From: Rhipidocladum racemiflorum
Taxonomy: Eukaryota > Streptophyta > Magnoliopsida > Poales > Poaceae
Length of the DNA stretch: 64,000 nt
Assembly: GCA_036346355.1 (NCBI GenBank)
Contig: JAYEVF010000102.1
Span: 1-64,000 of the forward strand
Reading direction: 5' to 3'
Below the pieces are notes generated by a model. It was not told the origin of the DNA. It saw only the letters and a list, made by a program, of their open reading frames with translations, and made no database searches. The translations under genes and the position numbers were made by a program. Positions within the stretch are counted from its first letter, which is position 1, and each line of letters opens with the position of its first letter. Positions 11,291 through 22,917 of the stretch are shown here, one piece after another.

Positions 11291-11344
11291 ACTTAAATCT
11301 TACAGATTACAACAACCAAATACATGTAGACATAAAACTACATT

Positions 11345-11386
11345 ATCCACGATTACGACGCGCCTCAGACTCATCCATATCGTTCC
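11345..11386 (-). pseudogene. mudrA: mudrA C-terminal tail, separated by the Copia insertion
   Basis: The minus strand reads DMDESEARRNRG then a stop. This continues the mudrA reading that breaks off at 18,852 after the PGRRRTQQIR motif. The separation is caused by the nested Copia element. Confidence 0.55.
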
Positions 11387-13100
11387 TGTGAAATCATGTG
11401 CTGAAAAATTGGCTTTGAACTGAAAAATTAACTTAGATTTGAATTTGCAAAATGTGTTTGTTCATGTGTTTTGACAATTTGACAAGAAACAGTAAGTTAC
11501 GCATTAGCGCCGGACAAAGTTCTCAAGAAACAGTAAGTTTCCCATCTGCGACGGACAGTGTTTTTGGGTCTGTTGTGAACATGTCATGACCGAAGTCATT
11601 TTCACATGTACAACGGACAGTTTTTCTTGGGTTTTACTTTTGTGAAAACCGAGCGTGGCACGTTTGCGCCGGACAAGCTTCTGGGGTCCGTTGTGAACTT
11701 GTTTTGAGCTCATGACCGAAGCCATTTTTGCATGTACAACGGACCAACTTTGTTTGTCCGTTGTGAACGTGTTTTTCCGCGATTGGTTGGCTTCTTGGAA
11801 CAGAAACTTTTCCTTATACAACGGACCAACTTTGTTTGTCCGTCGTGAATGCGTTTTCGCTCAATTAGGGTTTTGAGCGATTTGGATTTGAATTTTTGAA
11901 TGTGAATTTGAAATTTGTAATGATTTCATGATGCTTCTTTTGAAGTGGACTTTATGCAATACTCATGTGAGTAGTTGCATGGATTGACATTGAGTCAAGT
12001 CGTGGACTTGTGCTCGGATTTGTTTGTGGTTTGTTCATGTGCGGTATTGCTCAAAGGCGAATGTGGTCGATGGCGGGACCGGAACTAGGTTCATGGAGGA
12101 ACCGAGGTTCGGGACTAGGTTCGGGAGGAACCGAGGTCTTGGTGGTCAAGGATGTCATGCGGGGCGTTCGGGCTAAGAGAATGGTGCACATGAAGAATGG
12201 TTAGTCACGTGAGAATGGCGAGGAGGTCATTCGGCGTGCAAAGTGTTAGTCACGTGAGTATGGCGGGTGGCCATCTGGCGTGCAAAGTGTTAGTCACGTG
12301 AGTATGGTAGGGTTGCCATACGGCGTGCAAGAGTTGTACTCGGCTGGTTGGGCCAAGTAGAGTTGAGTTGGATCACAGTTCCTTCTAGGGAATAGGAATC
12401 GTATTGAGGAACTCTTTAATGGGTTGGTGCTTTAAATAGGTGGGGTCTCTCTGTTGAAAGGCACCAAGTAAGAACTGGCGCATCAAGCTTTGAGCTTGGT
12501 TTTAGGGTTTGTACTCTTTTGATGAGAGTATTTTTAGACAAGAAATAAAGATCAATTCTTCCAAGATTTTTGCGTGCTCTGATAACCACGTCGCTCACGG
12601 TATTTTACTGTTTTGGTTCTTGTTTGCATGCTTGTTCTAGTTCTAGATTGGTTTTGTTCTTCAAGTTTTATCTTGATTTGATCCATCAAAAACCTCTCTA
12701 GGGTTTTGATCTAGTGTTTCTCAAAGTCTAGTTGATCAATCTTTTGTCGTTCTTGTTTAATCTTGAAGTTTTGATTAGATTGATTCTCGTCAAGTTCTGG
12801 ATCAGCAAGATTGCGAAGCTCATAACTTTTGATCCGTAAGTCCGATCGAGCTGATTCTTTTTGGGTTCGATTCGTATTGAAATCTAGTTTCTTGTGTCCA
12901 AATTTCAGATCGTTTCAACGGTTGGATCTCCGGGAATTCTTATTTTACCAAACCTCTGTCATTCTGTTTTTGTCGAAAACGAGGCAATTATTTGGTTCTG
13001 TTTTGGGGTGAACTTTTAATAGGTCAAGAATTTGGTTTTAGCTTCCGCACAATCATTCACCCCCCCTCTGATTGCTATATTCGTATACTTCGATCCTACA
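11387..13100 (+). repeat. 5' LTR of the nested Copia element
   Basis: 1,714 bp. It contains a TTTAAATA promoter-like box near 12,430, a GTCACGTGAGTATGG-type short repeat series at about 12,200-12,310, and ends CCCCCCTCTGATTGC...CCTACA. Its right two-thirds are almost identical to the 3' LTR, but the first 500 bp differ by many small indels. Confidence 0.9.
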
Positions 13101-13102
13101 AG

Positions 13103-13114
13103 TGGTATCAGAGC
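13103..13114 (+). other. Primer binding site (initiator tRNA-Met type)
   Basis: TGGTATCAGAGC two bases after the 5' LTR is the standard Copia site complementary to the 3' end of initiator tRNA-Met. Confidence 0.9.
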
Positions 13115-13152
13115 AAGGTTTTTCTAATCTATCTTAATCGGTGATTAGATCA

Positions 13153-14330
13153 ATGGATCATTATTCGACAAAACCTTGTGTGTTCAATGGTGTTGATTTT
13201 CAGTTTTGGAAGGCCAAGATGGAGGCGTTCATCAAGCTCGAGGATTCGCAATTTGGGAGAAGGTCTACAAACCATATGATGTCCACAAGCGACAACGTCA
13301 ACGACACCAATCGCGCACATGTTGAAGCAAATAGTAAAGGCGCGCAACTTGATCATCAAGGCTTGGGGCGTAGCGACCCGATCGTGTGATTCATCTTCGA
13401 TCTGCATATGAGGTATGGAAATCTCTTTGTGATTACCATGAGGTTCTAACACTATTAAAGAGGTTCATCAAGATCTTTACAAAAAAGAATACATGCGATT
13501 TGAGATGAAACCGGTGAGTCGGTAGATGACTTCTTTGCGTTTTAATAAGATTCTTAGCAATTTGCGTCTTTGTTGGAGTTAGCTTTGATGATCTTTGCTA
13601 ATGCTAGACAATTGCTTAGTGCTTTGGACATGTCGGTGTGGGAGATGAAAGTAACATCTATACAAGAATCTACTACCATGAGTACACTTACTTTAGATGT
13701 TCTTTATTCTAAGTTGAAAACTCATGAATTAGATGTTTTTGCTAGAAAGAATGATCATAAATCAATTGCTTTGACATCTCAATCTAGCATATCTCATAAT
13801 GGTGCTGCTTCAAGTTTTGCTCTATCTTTCTTGTCTTCACTAACCGATGAGCAGTTGAGCAATTCCCGATAGAAGACTTGTCACTACTCTCTTCTCGCTT
13901 TAACAAAGCTTTGCAAAATGTGATAAAGAGAAAGAGAGGTGGTGGTGATCCTCCAAGATGCTATGAGTGTGGTGATCTCGACCATATTCGTCCAAACTGT
14001 CCAAAACTTGCAAGTAAAGCATCAAGGGAGGAGAAGGACAACGACAGAAGAAAAGAGAAGAAGAAGTTCTCTCCAAGTGATAGAAAGAAGAAGAACTTCA
14101 TCAACCGCAAAGTTGTCCATCGAATTCTTTCCGCTCTTGAAGAAGTCAATTTGAGCGATGTGGATTCGGAGAGCAGCGAGGATGATGCAACTCCAAGCAA
14201 GCATGAGTTGACGGGGTTGTGTCTCATGGCCAAAAGCAGCGACGACTTCAGAAGCGATCATGGCAATGACTTCAATGAGGTAGATCCTTCTTACGATGAA
14301 TTAGCTATTCTTTGTTGCTCGTCTTGGTAA
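13153..14330 (+). pseudogene. gag: Copia gag, frameshifted
   Basis: It starts MDHYSTKPCVFNGVDFQFWK, the usual Copia gag start. After frame changes it continues with a zinc knuckle, CYECGDLDHIRPNC (CX2CX4HX4C), at about 13,960-14,000, and an acidic tail. A stop near 13,389 and frame changes near 13,450-13,560 and 13,870 break it. Gag would form the particle and bind RNA through the knuckle. Confidence 0.8.
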
Positions 14331-16034
14331 ATTGCTTGATAAGCGTGACAAGAAAATTAAGAAACATGATTTTGTGGTTGAATCATTGAATGCTTTGAAA
14401 TTGCTAGACTTAAAACTTTGATTCTGATGATGATGCTTGCAAATCATGTGACTTAATTTGGAAGGAGCTTACTTAGCAGGAAAGAACATGCTTCCTTGAT
14501 TGAGAAAATTAATGCGAAAGTGAGAAAAATAGAAACATATTAAACATGCTAATTTGTTTCAGCGATGATTTGCATGGTTTAACTTCTTGTTCCTAAATGC
14601 TCAACTCTTGAATTAAAATTAAAAGATGCAAATGCTAGGGTTTCTCAATTGGTGATGATGCGCTTACACATGAGGTTCTTTCATGCTCAACTTGTAAGTA
14701 AGCAAAAGGAAAAGTGAATGTTCCTTGCAATAATTGTTTAACTCTTTCTCGAAAAGTTGATTACTTGGACAAATCATTAGAGCGTTTCACTAAAGGAAAG
14801 AAGAACCTAAACATGATTTTGGATCAATCAAAAGTCAGCACTCATAACAAAGGTTTAGGTTTTGATTCTTATGCTCATCATAAATCACATGCTCCCACTT
14901 GTTGTTAAAACACTTGGCGGAGGAAAATTTGAAATTATCAATGAGCCTAAGAAAAGCGTCTTTAAGTCTGCTTGGAGTGTTATCTTCTACTATGATGAAT
15001 GCAAATGTTGCTTCTACTTCTAAAGCCAAACATCTGTTAAATACACTTGCACTCATTGTGGTAGAGATGGACATTTAGTAGATTTTGCTTTAGACTAGCC
15101 AAACAACAAAAGAAAGAAAGAGCTAAGGCTAGGTCTAATTTGAGAAAGGCTCGCTTTGCTTCTCACTACGTGCCTAGGGTGATGCAAGCACCTTTTGTTG
15201 CTAGAAACACGGAGCAGGCAAATTTGATTTTGTGCATAAGACTGCTTGTGTTGTGCCCTCTTGTTGTCCGTCGTGTGTCTCGATCTTTGGATTCCTAAAC
15301 ATCTTATTTCTAACTTGATGCCGAGACCTCGACACTTTCTCGCTTCTATGTAGGCTTCTCACGCGAGGAGGGAGAACATGTGGCTAGTGAATTTCGGATG
15401 CTCACTTCATATGTTCGGTGATAAGATTTGATTCTCCTTCACTCGTGCATCTCATGCTTTGAAAGTGTTGCCTTTGGAGATGCTTCTTCCATACATTTTT
15501 ATAAAGGCACTAGTTCAAATGATGCACGGTACAAGTGCATATGTTAGGGAGAGTGTCTTTGTTCATAAAGATGATGATAATCTTTGTTGAGGGCGAGATA
15601 ATTAGAGGTTTACATGAGAGACTCTTCCCACGTGCTTGTGTGTGCTTGTTTTCAAGCTTCCCACGTCGTCACATCGACAAGCTATCAAAAGGATTTTCAG
15701 GTATCTTCATAGAACTCAAGATTTTGGCATTTGGCTTTCTGCTTCCTCATGGATTAGTTTAAGAGCTTTTTCTGATGTTGACTTTGGAGGATGTTGATTT
15801 GATTTGGTTCGTGCCACCTCTTGAGTAATCCCTTTTCTTGAGCATATTGATATTGGATTTCACTTTCTTAAAGATCATGTTGAAAAAGAAAATATTGTGC
15901 TTCATCATGTGGATACTGAACATCAATTGGCAGACATTTTTCACAAAACCTTTGTCTTCTTCTCGTTTGCTTTTATTCGGGAGAACTTGGAATTGTTCAT
16001 CCAATGGGATTGTTTTGAGGAGTTTCTTTGCCAA
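14331..16034 (+). pseudogene. pol: Copia gag-pol remnants (protease, RNase H tail)
   Basis: A second knuckle-like CTHCGRDGHLVDFA lies near 15,050, with the last Cys replaced. A decayed protease motif reads WLVNFGCSLHMFGD near 15,380, where the family has W-DSGCS-HMTGD, so the catalytic Asp is lost. The RNase H end, HVEKENIVLHHVDTEHQLAD, lies at 15,870-15,930. Integrase and the YVDD region are absent, so about 3 kb of pol was deleted. Confidence 0.75.
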
Positions 16035-17130
16035 GTTCTTTCACTTGATGAGCTCACTTTATCATATTTCTTTATATACTATATAATTGAGCTAATATAT
16101 GATAATCTAATTGTCTCACTTGAACTAAAAATGACATTGTGGAATTCCCTGGACTGATTACCTATAGCTAAATACTCTGTGATATCTTACTCTTCTAGGC
16201 TTGATATTGAATCCTCTTGACAAATTTGGGCTATGAAGCAAGTGTGGTTTCAACTTTATTCTTTCATAAGACCTTTTAATCACTTTTGCATGTTTATAAT
16301 CAAAGAAAAATGAAAAGAAAAGGGAATCAATAAAAAAGGGTTGTTAAAAGCAAAAGCCTCAAAGTTATGAGCTTGAGGATGCTTTCCTAAAAGATAAGAT
16401 GTATGCTTCAAGCATGCCATTCCCTCAAAGATAAGATGTATGCTTCAAGCATGCCACTCCTAGAAAATAAAAGAAGTATGCTTCAAGCATGCCACATGCA
16501 ACTTATTGTTTAAAGATTAAATTGGTCTACTAGATTGGAGTTGAAACTACTTGCTCGCTCTAAGTTGTTAGTTGCTTCAATTTTTAAAGTCTTGCTTTTT
16601 CTGCTAAGATCTTGCTTAGTACTTGGCTATAGTTGACTAAATTGAGGTTGAGATGCATGTCATTCCCTAACTTGTTAAAATCACATCAAGATCATGTATT
16701 TTGCATATTATGTGATATATAAGGTTATATGATCGAATGAGCTCATCTTTTCCTATCTTGGCACTCCTTGTTTCTCTTTGTGAAATCATTGTTTCCAGGA
16801 AAAATTTTGAGCCTGTTCTCTCTTGTACTCTTGATGAATCCATTGTCAAAGGGGGAGAAATTTGGAAATCTTTCTTTGAAAAGTTTAAAGGAAAAGGGAG
16901 AGTTGTATTTGGAAATTTGAGAATTTTTGGGAGAAGTTTGGAGAATTTTGAAATTTTTGGGCGCATTGCACATTCACACACATTTGCATTCTCGGGAGAT
17001 TTTGTTTTGCATTTTGGTCAAAGAGGATTTCTGTGTTTTCTTACTTTGGTCTTTGATCCTTTGGATTTCAAAATCTTTGGTAAAGTGAATGCCAAATGAT
17101 CAATTCTAAGTGGTGTTGCCAATGTTTTCA
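16035..17130 (+). other. 3' untranslated region of the Copia element
   Basis: No domain was seen. It contains three copies of a short unit with ATGTATGCTTCAAGCATGCCA at about 16,395-16,500. It leads to the polypurine tract. Confidence 0.55.
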
Positions 17131-17131
17131 T

Positions 17132-17142
17132 CAAGGGGAGAT
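17132..17142 (+). other. Polypurine tract of the Copia element
   Basis: CAAGGGGAGAT lies directly before the 3' LTR start, in the position of the plus-strand primer. Confidence 0.8.
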
Positions 17143-18851
17143 TGTGAAATCATGTGCTTTGAAAAATTGGCTTTGAACTGAAAAATTAACTTAGATTTGA
17201 ATTTGCAAAATGTGTTTGTTCATGTGTTTTGACAATTTGACAAGAAAGCGATAAGATTACGCATTAAGCGCAGGACAAAGTTCTCAAGAAGCATGAAGTT
17301 TCCCATCTGCGACGGACGGTGTTTTTGGAGTGCATTGTGAACATGTCATGACCGAAGTCATTTTCACATGTACAGCGGACAGTTTTTCTTAGGTTTTACT
17401 TTTGTGAAAACCGGCGTGTAGCACGTTGCGGCGGACAAGCTTAGGGTCCGTTGTGAACTTGTTTTGAGCTCATGGCCGAAGCCATTTTGCATGTACAGCG
17501 GACCAACTTTGTTTGTCCGTTGTGAGCGTGTTTTTCCGCGATTGGTTGGCTTCTTGGAACGAAACTTTTCCTTATACAAGCGGACCAACTTTGTTTGTCC
17601 CGTCGTGAATCGTTTTCGCTCAATTAGGGTTTTGAAGCGATTTGGATTTGAATTTTTGAATGTGAATTTGAAATTTGTAATGATTTCATGATGCTTCTTT
17701 TGAAGTGGACTTTATGCAATACTCATGTGAGTAGTTGCATGGATTGATATTGAGTCAAGTCGTGGACTTGTGCTCGGATTTGTTTGTGGTTTGTTCATGT
17801 GCGGTATTGCTCAAAGGCGAATGTGGTCGATGGCGGGACCGGAACTAGGTTCATGGAGGAGGCGAGGTTCGGGACTAGGTTCGGGAGGAACCGAGGTCTT
17901 GGTGGTCAAGGATGTCATGCGGGGCGTTCGGGCTAAGAGAATGGTGCACATGAAGAATGGTTGAATCACGTGAGAATGGCGGGAGGTCATTCGGCGTGCA
18001 AAGTGTTAGTCACGTGAGTATGGCGGTGGCCATACAGCGTGCAAAGTGTTAGTCACGTGAGTATGGTAGGGTTGCCATACAGCGTGCAAGAGTTGTACTC
18101 GGCCTGGTTGGGCCAAGTAGAGTTGAGTTGAATCTGTTCCTTCTAGGGAATAGGAATCGTATTCGAGAACTCTTTGTGGGTTGGTGCTTTAAATAGGTGG
18201 GGTCTCTGTTGAAAGGCACCAAGTAGAGCTGAGCGCATCAAGCTTTGAGCTTGGTTTTAGGGTTTGTACTCTTTTGATGAGAGTATTTTAGACAAGAAAT
18301 AAAGATCAATTCTTCCAAGATTTTTGCGTGCTACAGTAACCACGTCGCTACAGTATTTTCTGTTTTGGTTCTTGTTTGCATGCTTGTTCTAGTTCTAAAT
18401 TGGTTTTTGTTCTTCAAGTTTTATCTTGATTTGATCCATCAAAAACCTCTCTAGGGTTTTGATCTAGTGTTTCTCAAAGTCTAGTTGATCAATCTTTTGT
18501 CGTTCTTGTTTAATCTTGAAGTTTTGATTAGATTGATTCTCGTCAAGTTCTGGATCAGCAAGATTGCGAAGCTCATAACTTTTGATCCGTAAGTCCGATC
18601 GAGCTGATTCTTTTTGGGTTCGATTCGTATTGAAATCTAGTTTCTTGTGTCCAAATTTCAGATCGTTTCAACGGTTGGATCTCCGGGAATTCTTATTTTA
18701 CCAAACCTCTGTCATTCTGTTTTTGTCGAAAACGAGGCAATTATTTGGTTACTGTTTTGGGGTGAACTTTTAATGAGTCAAGAATTTGGTTTTAGCTTCC
18801 GCACAATCATTCACCCCCTCTGATTGCTATATTCGTATACTTGATCCTACA
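17143..18851 (+). repeat. 3' LTR of the nested Copia element
   Basis: 1,709 bp, a counterpart of 11,387-13,100 with the same TG...CA ends. The sequence beyond it resumes the minus-strand mudrA reading of the host MULE. Confidence 0.9.
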
Positions 18852-21094
18852 ATTCGAATCTGCTGTGTCCTTCGTCGGCCAGGCCTTACCTTCAACAATC
18901 GGATGTCAGGTACCCATCGATGCTCTGGAGAAGTGCTTTGTTGTGAGCGATCCATCCACCTGTACCCGTACACCTCGTTATGCCATGTGGCGTGAACACT
19001 TTGCTTGTAGTAATAGTGGGCGATGTCTGAGACGACATGATTGGTGTGTCTCGGCGGTGCGGCAATCACATGAGAGCCGCGGCAAGTGCGGCGGTGTGGT
19101 TTCTGGCATGAGCACTCGCACTCAGATGCTCTCAGTATGCACATATGTGAAGTCCTCTCTCGGTGGGCACCTCTTCGACCTCGGTCACCATAGTGCACGT
19201 AGTATCTCCGTTCCAAGCCACTCTCCGGTGTAACACGATGAGTCATTGCCTTAGTGTTTTTGGCCATGTCGTAGATATAACCGTTGAGTTCATCAGTCGA
19301 TTGTCCGACTTACATGCAACAGACTTGTTGTATCGCTCTATGAAATATCGTTGGGTGCCTAGCAACACACCTTCAACTATACCCACCAATGGAAGGCATC
19401 TAGTGCCTTTCATTACCCAATTGTAAATCTCCGCCAGGTTCGTTGTCATTATTCCATAACGCGAACCACCCTCGTCATGCAGAAGGGACCATTTCTCCAA
19501 CGGCTCGTGTCGTATCCAGTCCGTGAAGCTCTTTATGCTTGTCCCGGCCTCGCCGAATGTTTGGGGCATCGGTCGGAGCGCACACAAAGTGTCGGGTCCT
19601 CTCTAGCTCGTGGTAGACCATAGGGTTCCTTGATGAACTAGCGGTCCCCTGGATTCATTAATTGCTTCTGGTTAGTTCATCCAGTGTCCTCCAAAGTGCA
19701 TCGAACTTCCGCCAGTTACCTTGCACGGCCCGGCTTAAACATGTTCATCAACTCCTTGTTCCTGAATCGTGAAAGAAATTGGCACCCATGTGCCTCATGC
19801 ACCACACTGCTCTTGAGTCTGGCCACTTTCTTTGCTCCCACGACCTCGAACCCTCCTGCATATCCACGATCGCCCTCGGCAACCACGCATGCGGTCGTGG
19901 ATGACCTAAACTGTCGGGCCTATCTTGCACTGCTGCAAGCTTGACTCTCTCAAGGAACCAATACCAGCTGTCGGTGTTTTCTCCCTCCACAAAGGCCAAT
20001 GCGACCGGTAGAACCTGATTGTTGGCGTCCACCGTGATTGCAGTTAGAATCTGACCCTTGTATTTCCCAGTGAGAATGTGCCGTCCATGCAAATGGCCAG
20101 GACGACAGTGTCGGAGCACTTATGCATCTTGTAGAGGCGAGGAAGGCCCGCTGCAATACCCACTTACCAGCGCCACGGACCACGGCGAAACTCCTTAAGG
20201 TCGATGGATGTACCGGGGTTCCTATTTGATATTGCCACTGGCGGTGGGGAATATTCTCGTCTGAAGCCTAAATGCGTCTGAATCGTATTTGCAAAATTTG
20301 TCCTTTTGCTCTCCATGCTTTCGCATAGTTAATCTTGTCTTGAAACCTCTCCTCAGCGGTGTTATAATGGATCGAAATTTGCGGTGTGGATTGTCCACAA
20401 TCGACCATAAAACACATTTGCCACCAGGTGGGCGGCGGATTGCGGTGTTCTGCTCCGCTTCCTCGATTCCACGATTATGCTCCGTCACTATGGAACATTT
20501 CCAGTAGTCCCTCCACTTCCCCTTGTATGCATGCACCCGTCATGGGCACGAATTAACTACGCACTTCACGTCGTACTCTGTTTTGCTGGACTTCACTACC
20601 CTAAATTGCCGCCGAAGTGACATTGCCCAGTATTTCACCGCATCCATCACAACCTCCTTGTCTTTATATATGGCTCCCTGTGTTACCTCGTTGTCATGAT
20701 ACTCCCATGCATCAACGTTCCCTTCATTCATTGTTAGGTCTTCGAAGTTAAAATTACTCCACGCACCGAGGGGTAGCACCTCAGTACCATTGTCATCCTC
20801 ATCCGACTCTTCGCAATCAGGGACTTCCTCATCCGCACGGCCCTCCTCCTCCATCAGGTCAACTATATCCTCCACCTCCTCCCCCTCGTCGGCCACCCCC
20901 CGCGCCTCCATGACAGTCTCCTCGCCCCCGCCGAACTCATGTCCCCCCTCTCCGAGCTCCTCGTCACCTTCATCATCACGTTCTGCATGTTTATGCCCCT
21001 CCTTCACAATATCTACCTCGGCATCACCACTCACCGACAAGCGGAGCTCACAGTACCAACGTACCCGATAAGATGGCGGCCAGCTCCGCTCCAC
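18852..21094 (-). pseudogene. mudrA: mudrA-type MULE transposase, frameshifted
   Basis: Segments follow in order on the minus strand. An acidic N-terminal part and the MuDR domain (GAIYKDKEVVMDAVKYW...FRVVKSSKTEYDVKC) lie at 21,094-20,540. The MULE catalytic domain, with LTGKYKGQILTAITVDANNQ and ENTDSWYWFLERVK, lies at 20,080-19,900. MTTNLAEIYNWVMKG lies near 19,430. A SWIM zinc finger, CECSCQKPHRRTCRGSH, is near 19,090, and the basic tail PGRRRTQQIR near 18,880. Frameshifts at about 20,540, 20,230, 19,900 and 19,600 inactivate it; the residues around the second catalytic Asp are lost to one of them. The enzyme would bind the inverted repeats and move the element. Confidence 0.9.
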
Positions 21095-21869
21095 GGCATA
21101 CCCAACATAGCTCCTCCACGATGTTGTCCGTTAATAGGAATCAACTCTCCAAAAAAGCGATGTTGCGCACGGTGACTATTGCTCTAATCGCGGTAGAGCG
21201 CCTCTGCATCCAACACGAACATCCCAAACAACCACTCCAACAAAGTCACTGTATGTCCTATCCCTCGGTCTAGGCATGCCTGTCACGACCATTGAAAATG
21301 ATGACAAATCTCGCTGTCGGACCCTGTGCTATCTCCCCATCTCCATAAAATATTTGAAAATATATCATCTCCGGCATCTTTGCCTACAACGTCGGATCGA
21401 AATTTCAATCAGTTGTCATCTAACCGCATCGTGCATTACCCTATGAATGTTACACTATATCTATACATTTTTCTGTGCTAACTTCTAACATTGCATGATA
21501 TTTACTAATTTCTAACCTAGCATGGTAATTTACATATGCTTGGTCGACTACCATTTTTTTAAATATTACTCTACACTACAATATATAAGTCAATCAACTG
21601 TAAACAAGTATTTCGACTAGCCTAACGTATGACTACGTTGTACTTTTCAATAACAAAAATTCGAGTACAAAATCCTACTACAATATATTTCTAAATATTA
21701 CCTACATTACATTTCTAACCAATCCTACATTACAATCCTAAAGCTAAACAATCCTACATTACATTTTCTACAAAATCCTATATTAAGTTTCATACATCAA
21801 AGACTAACCTACATTATATTTCTAAAGACTTAACAATATACGAAAATAAACGTTTATACTACATTTCAA
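21095..21869. other. mudrA upstream region, no gene seen
   Basis: AT-rich sequence with short direct repeats (CCTACATTACA-type phrases near 21,690-21,760). It should contain the old promoter of mudrA, read leftward, but no clear TATA box was singled out. Confidence 0.4.
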
Positions 21870-22010
21870 AAAACATACCTTTCCTCTCTTTTCCTCTCCT
21901 TCTCTTCTTTCCTCTTCTTCTCTTCTTTCTTCTCTTCTTTCTCTTCTTTCTTCTTTCTCTTCTTCTCTTCTCTTCTTTCTTCTTTCTCTTCTCTCCTTCG
22001 GCTGGTTTCT
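21870..22010. repeat. CTT/CTTCT-rich low-complexity tract
   Basis: A pyrimidine run of CTTCT, CTTT and CCTCT units about 140 bp long, just inside the right end of the MULE and upstream of mudrA. It forces artefactual Glu/Arg-rich frames on the minus strand. Confidence 0.9.
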
Positions 22011-22176
22011 CTTCTGGCGATTTGCTCGGCCGCCGAATGGGAGGTGGCTTTTGAGGGCCACCTATCGCCCGCAATATGGGCGATCGCCCTGCTTATGGGC
22101 GATTTGTACTAGCCGTTACAAGCTGCCGTTAGTGGCCCCACTGGTCGCCTGTGTATGGGGCGATCGCCATCTACAT

Positions 22177-22267
22177 GGGCGACGGGTGCCTACTTATGTT
22201 ATTTTCGAATCCCGCAGTACATTTTCGAAAAAATGATTAAAAAGAAGTATTAAATAAAAAAAAATTC
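22177..22267 (-). repeat. MULE right terminal inverted repeat
   Basis: The reverse complement begins GAATTTTTTTTT and reaches GGCACCCGTCGCCC, aligning to the left repeat at 3,379-3,470. GATCGCCC/GGGCGATC motifs extend inward to about 22,060, as on the left side. Confidence 0.8.
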
Positions 22268-22277
22268 GCTGGAACTG
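22268..22277. repeat. Right 10-bp target-site duplication of the MULE
   Basis: GCTGGAACTG, identical to 3,369-3,378. Confidence 0.85.
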
Positions 22278-22917
22278 AGCGTTTTCTGGGACGGCGGCCC
22301 GGGTCTCTACGGCCTTCAGCCCGGCCAATTACCCTAGTCGAGCTGGGCCTCTCAGGCCGGGCCATGGCTCTAGGAGGCAACAATCCTTTAAAACGCGGCG
22401 ACAGCATGAAGCTACTACAGTGGTAGCACGGACCATTACAAATCGCAATAACAAATTTGTTAGACTATATACAGTAGCTATACATGTAAATTAATACTCC
22501 CTCGTTCAGAAACATGAAGCCTGTAGTTTAAATTTTTTTTGTTTAAAAATATATAGCTTGTAATTGTATGTAGATTCTCTTTTAAGGGTACACGAAGGCA
22601 TACAACTCACGCACAGACCGCACACTACTATTACATGTATACACGAGTGTATTTCTGTTACACACTTTAAAGAAGTGATTTGAAACTCGAGATCTCTGTA
22701 GCACAGGAATGCTCTGCTTCACTGAACGTACGCGTGTATGCTGTTCCTGACTTTTATTCAGTTAAGACCCGTGAATTCGATTCCACGAATGGAACACGCG
22801 ACCAGCTGGGAGTCCATCGACGGAAAGCTGGGACTTGGGAGTTCATCGACTCCCGAGCCAATCCAGCGAGGGTTGGTCCTCTGCTTGTGTGTAGATTTAA
22901 TCTCTAGACCATGTGCC
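22278..22917. other. Downstream flank of the host gene; Stowaway-like remnant
   Basis: No gene. A CTCCCTCGTTCAGAAACATG start at about 22,496 resembles the Stowaway MITE end seen complete at 38,471, but the other end is missing. The last few hundred bases should include the 3' untranslated region of the minus-strand gene. Confidence 0.45.

Larger units (their letters stand above)
11387..18851 (+). mobile_element. Internally deleted Copia LTR retrotransposon
   Basis: Two LTRs (11,387-13,100 and 17,143-18,851), both TGTGAAATC...CCTACA, flank a 4-kb interior with a tRNA-Met type primer site, gag, a degraded protease region, only the end of RNase H, and a polypurine tract. Integrase and the reverse transcriptase core are missing, so it is non-autonomous. 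It lies in the 3' end of the MULE mudrA gene. The flanks are GTTCC and ATTCG, so the 5-bp target duplication matches at only three of five bases. Confidence 0.9.
3379..22267 (-). mobile_element. Large multi-gene Mutator-like element (MULE), 18.9 kb
   Basis: Diverged terminal inverted repeats, both starting GAATTTTTTTTT, lie inside a perfect 10-bp direct repeat. The interior holds a frameshifted mudrA (minus strand), a Plant Mobile Domain pseudogene (minus), a GRF zinc-finger pseudogene (plus), a telomere-like array and a Gypsy LTR-like fragment. A 7.5-kb Copia element (11,387-18,851) is nested in the mudrA 3' end; without it the MULE would be about 11.4 kb. The element is old and not autonomous now, because every gene is broken, yet the target duplication is perfect. 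Strand is given as that of mudrA. Confidence 0.85.

Noticed and set aside
20790..21071. Ser/Pro-rich plus-strand frame of 93 codons
   Set aside because: It is the shadow of the acidic N-terminus of mudrA on the minus strand.
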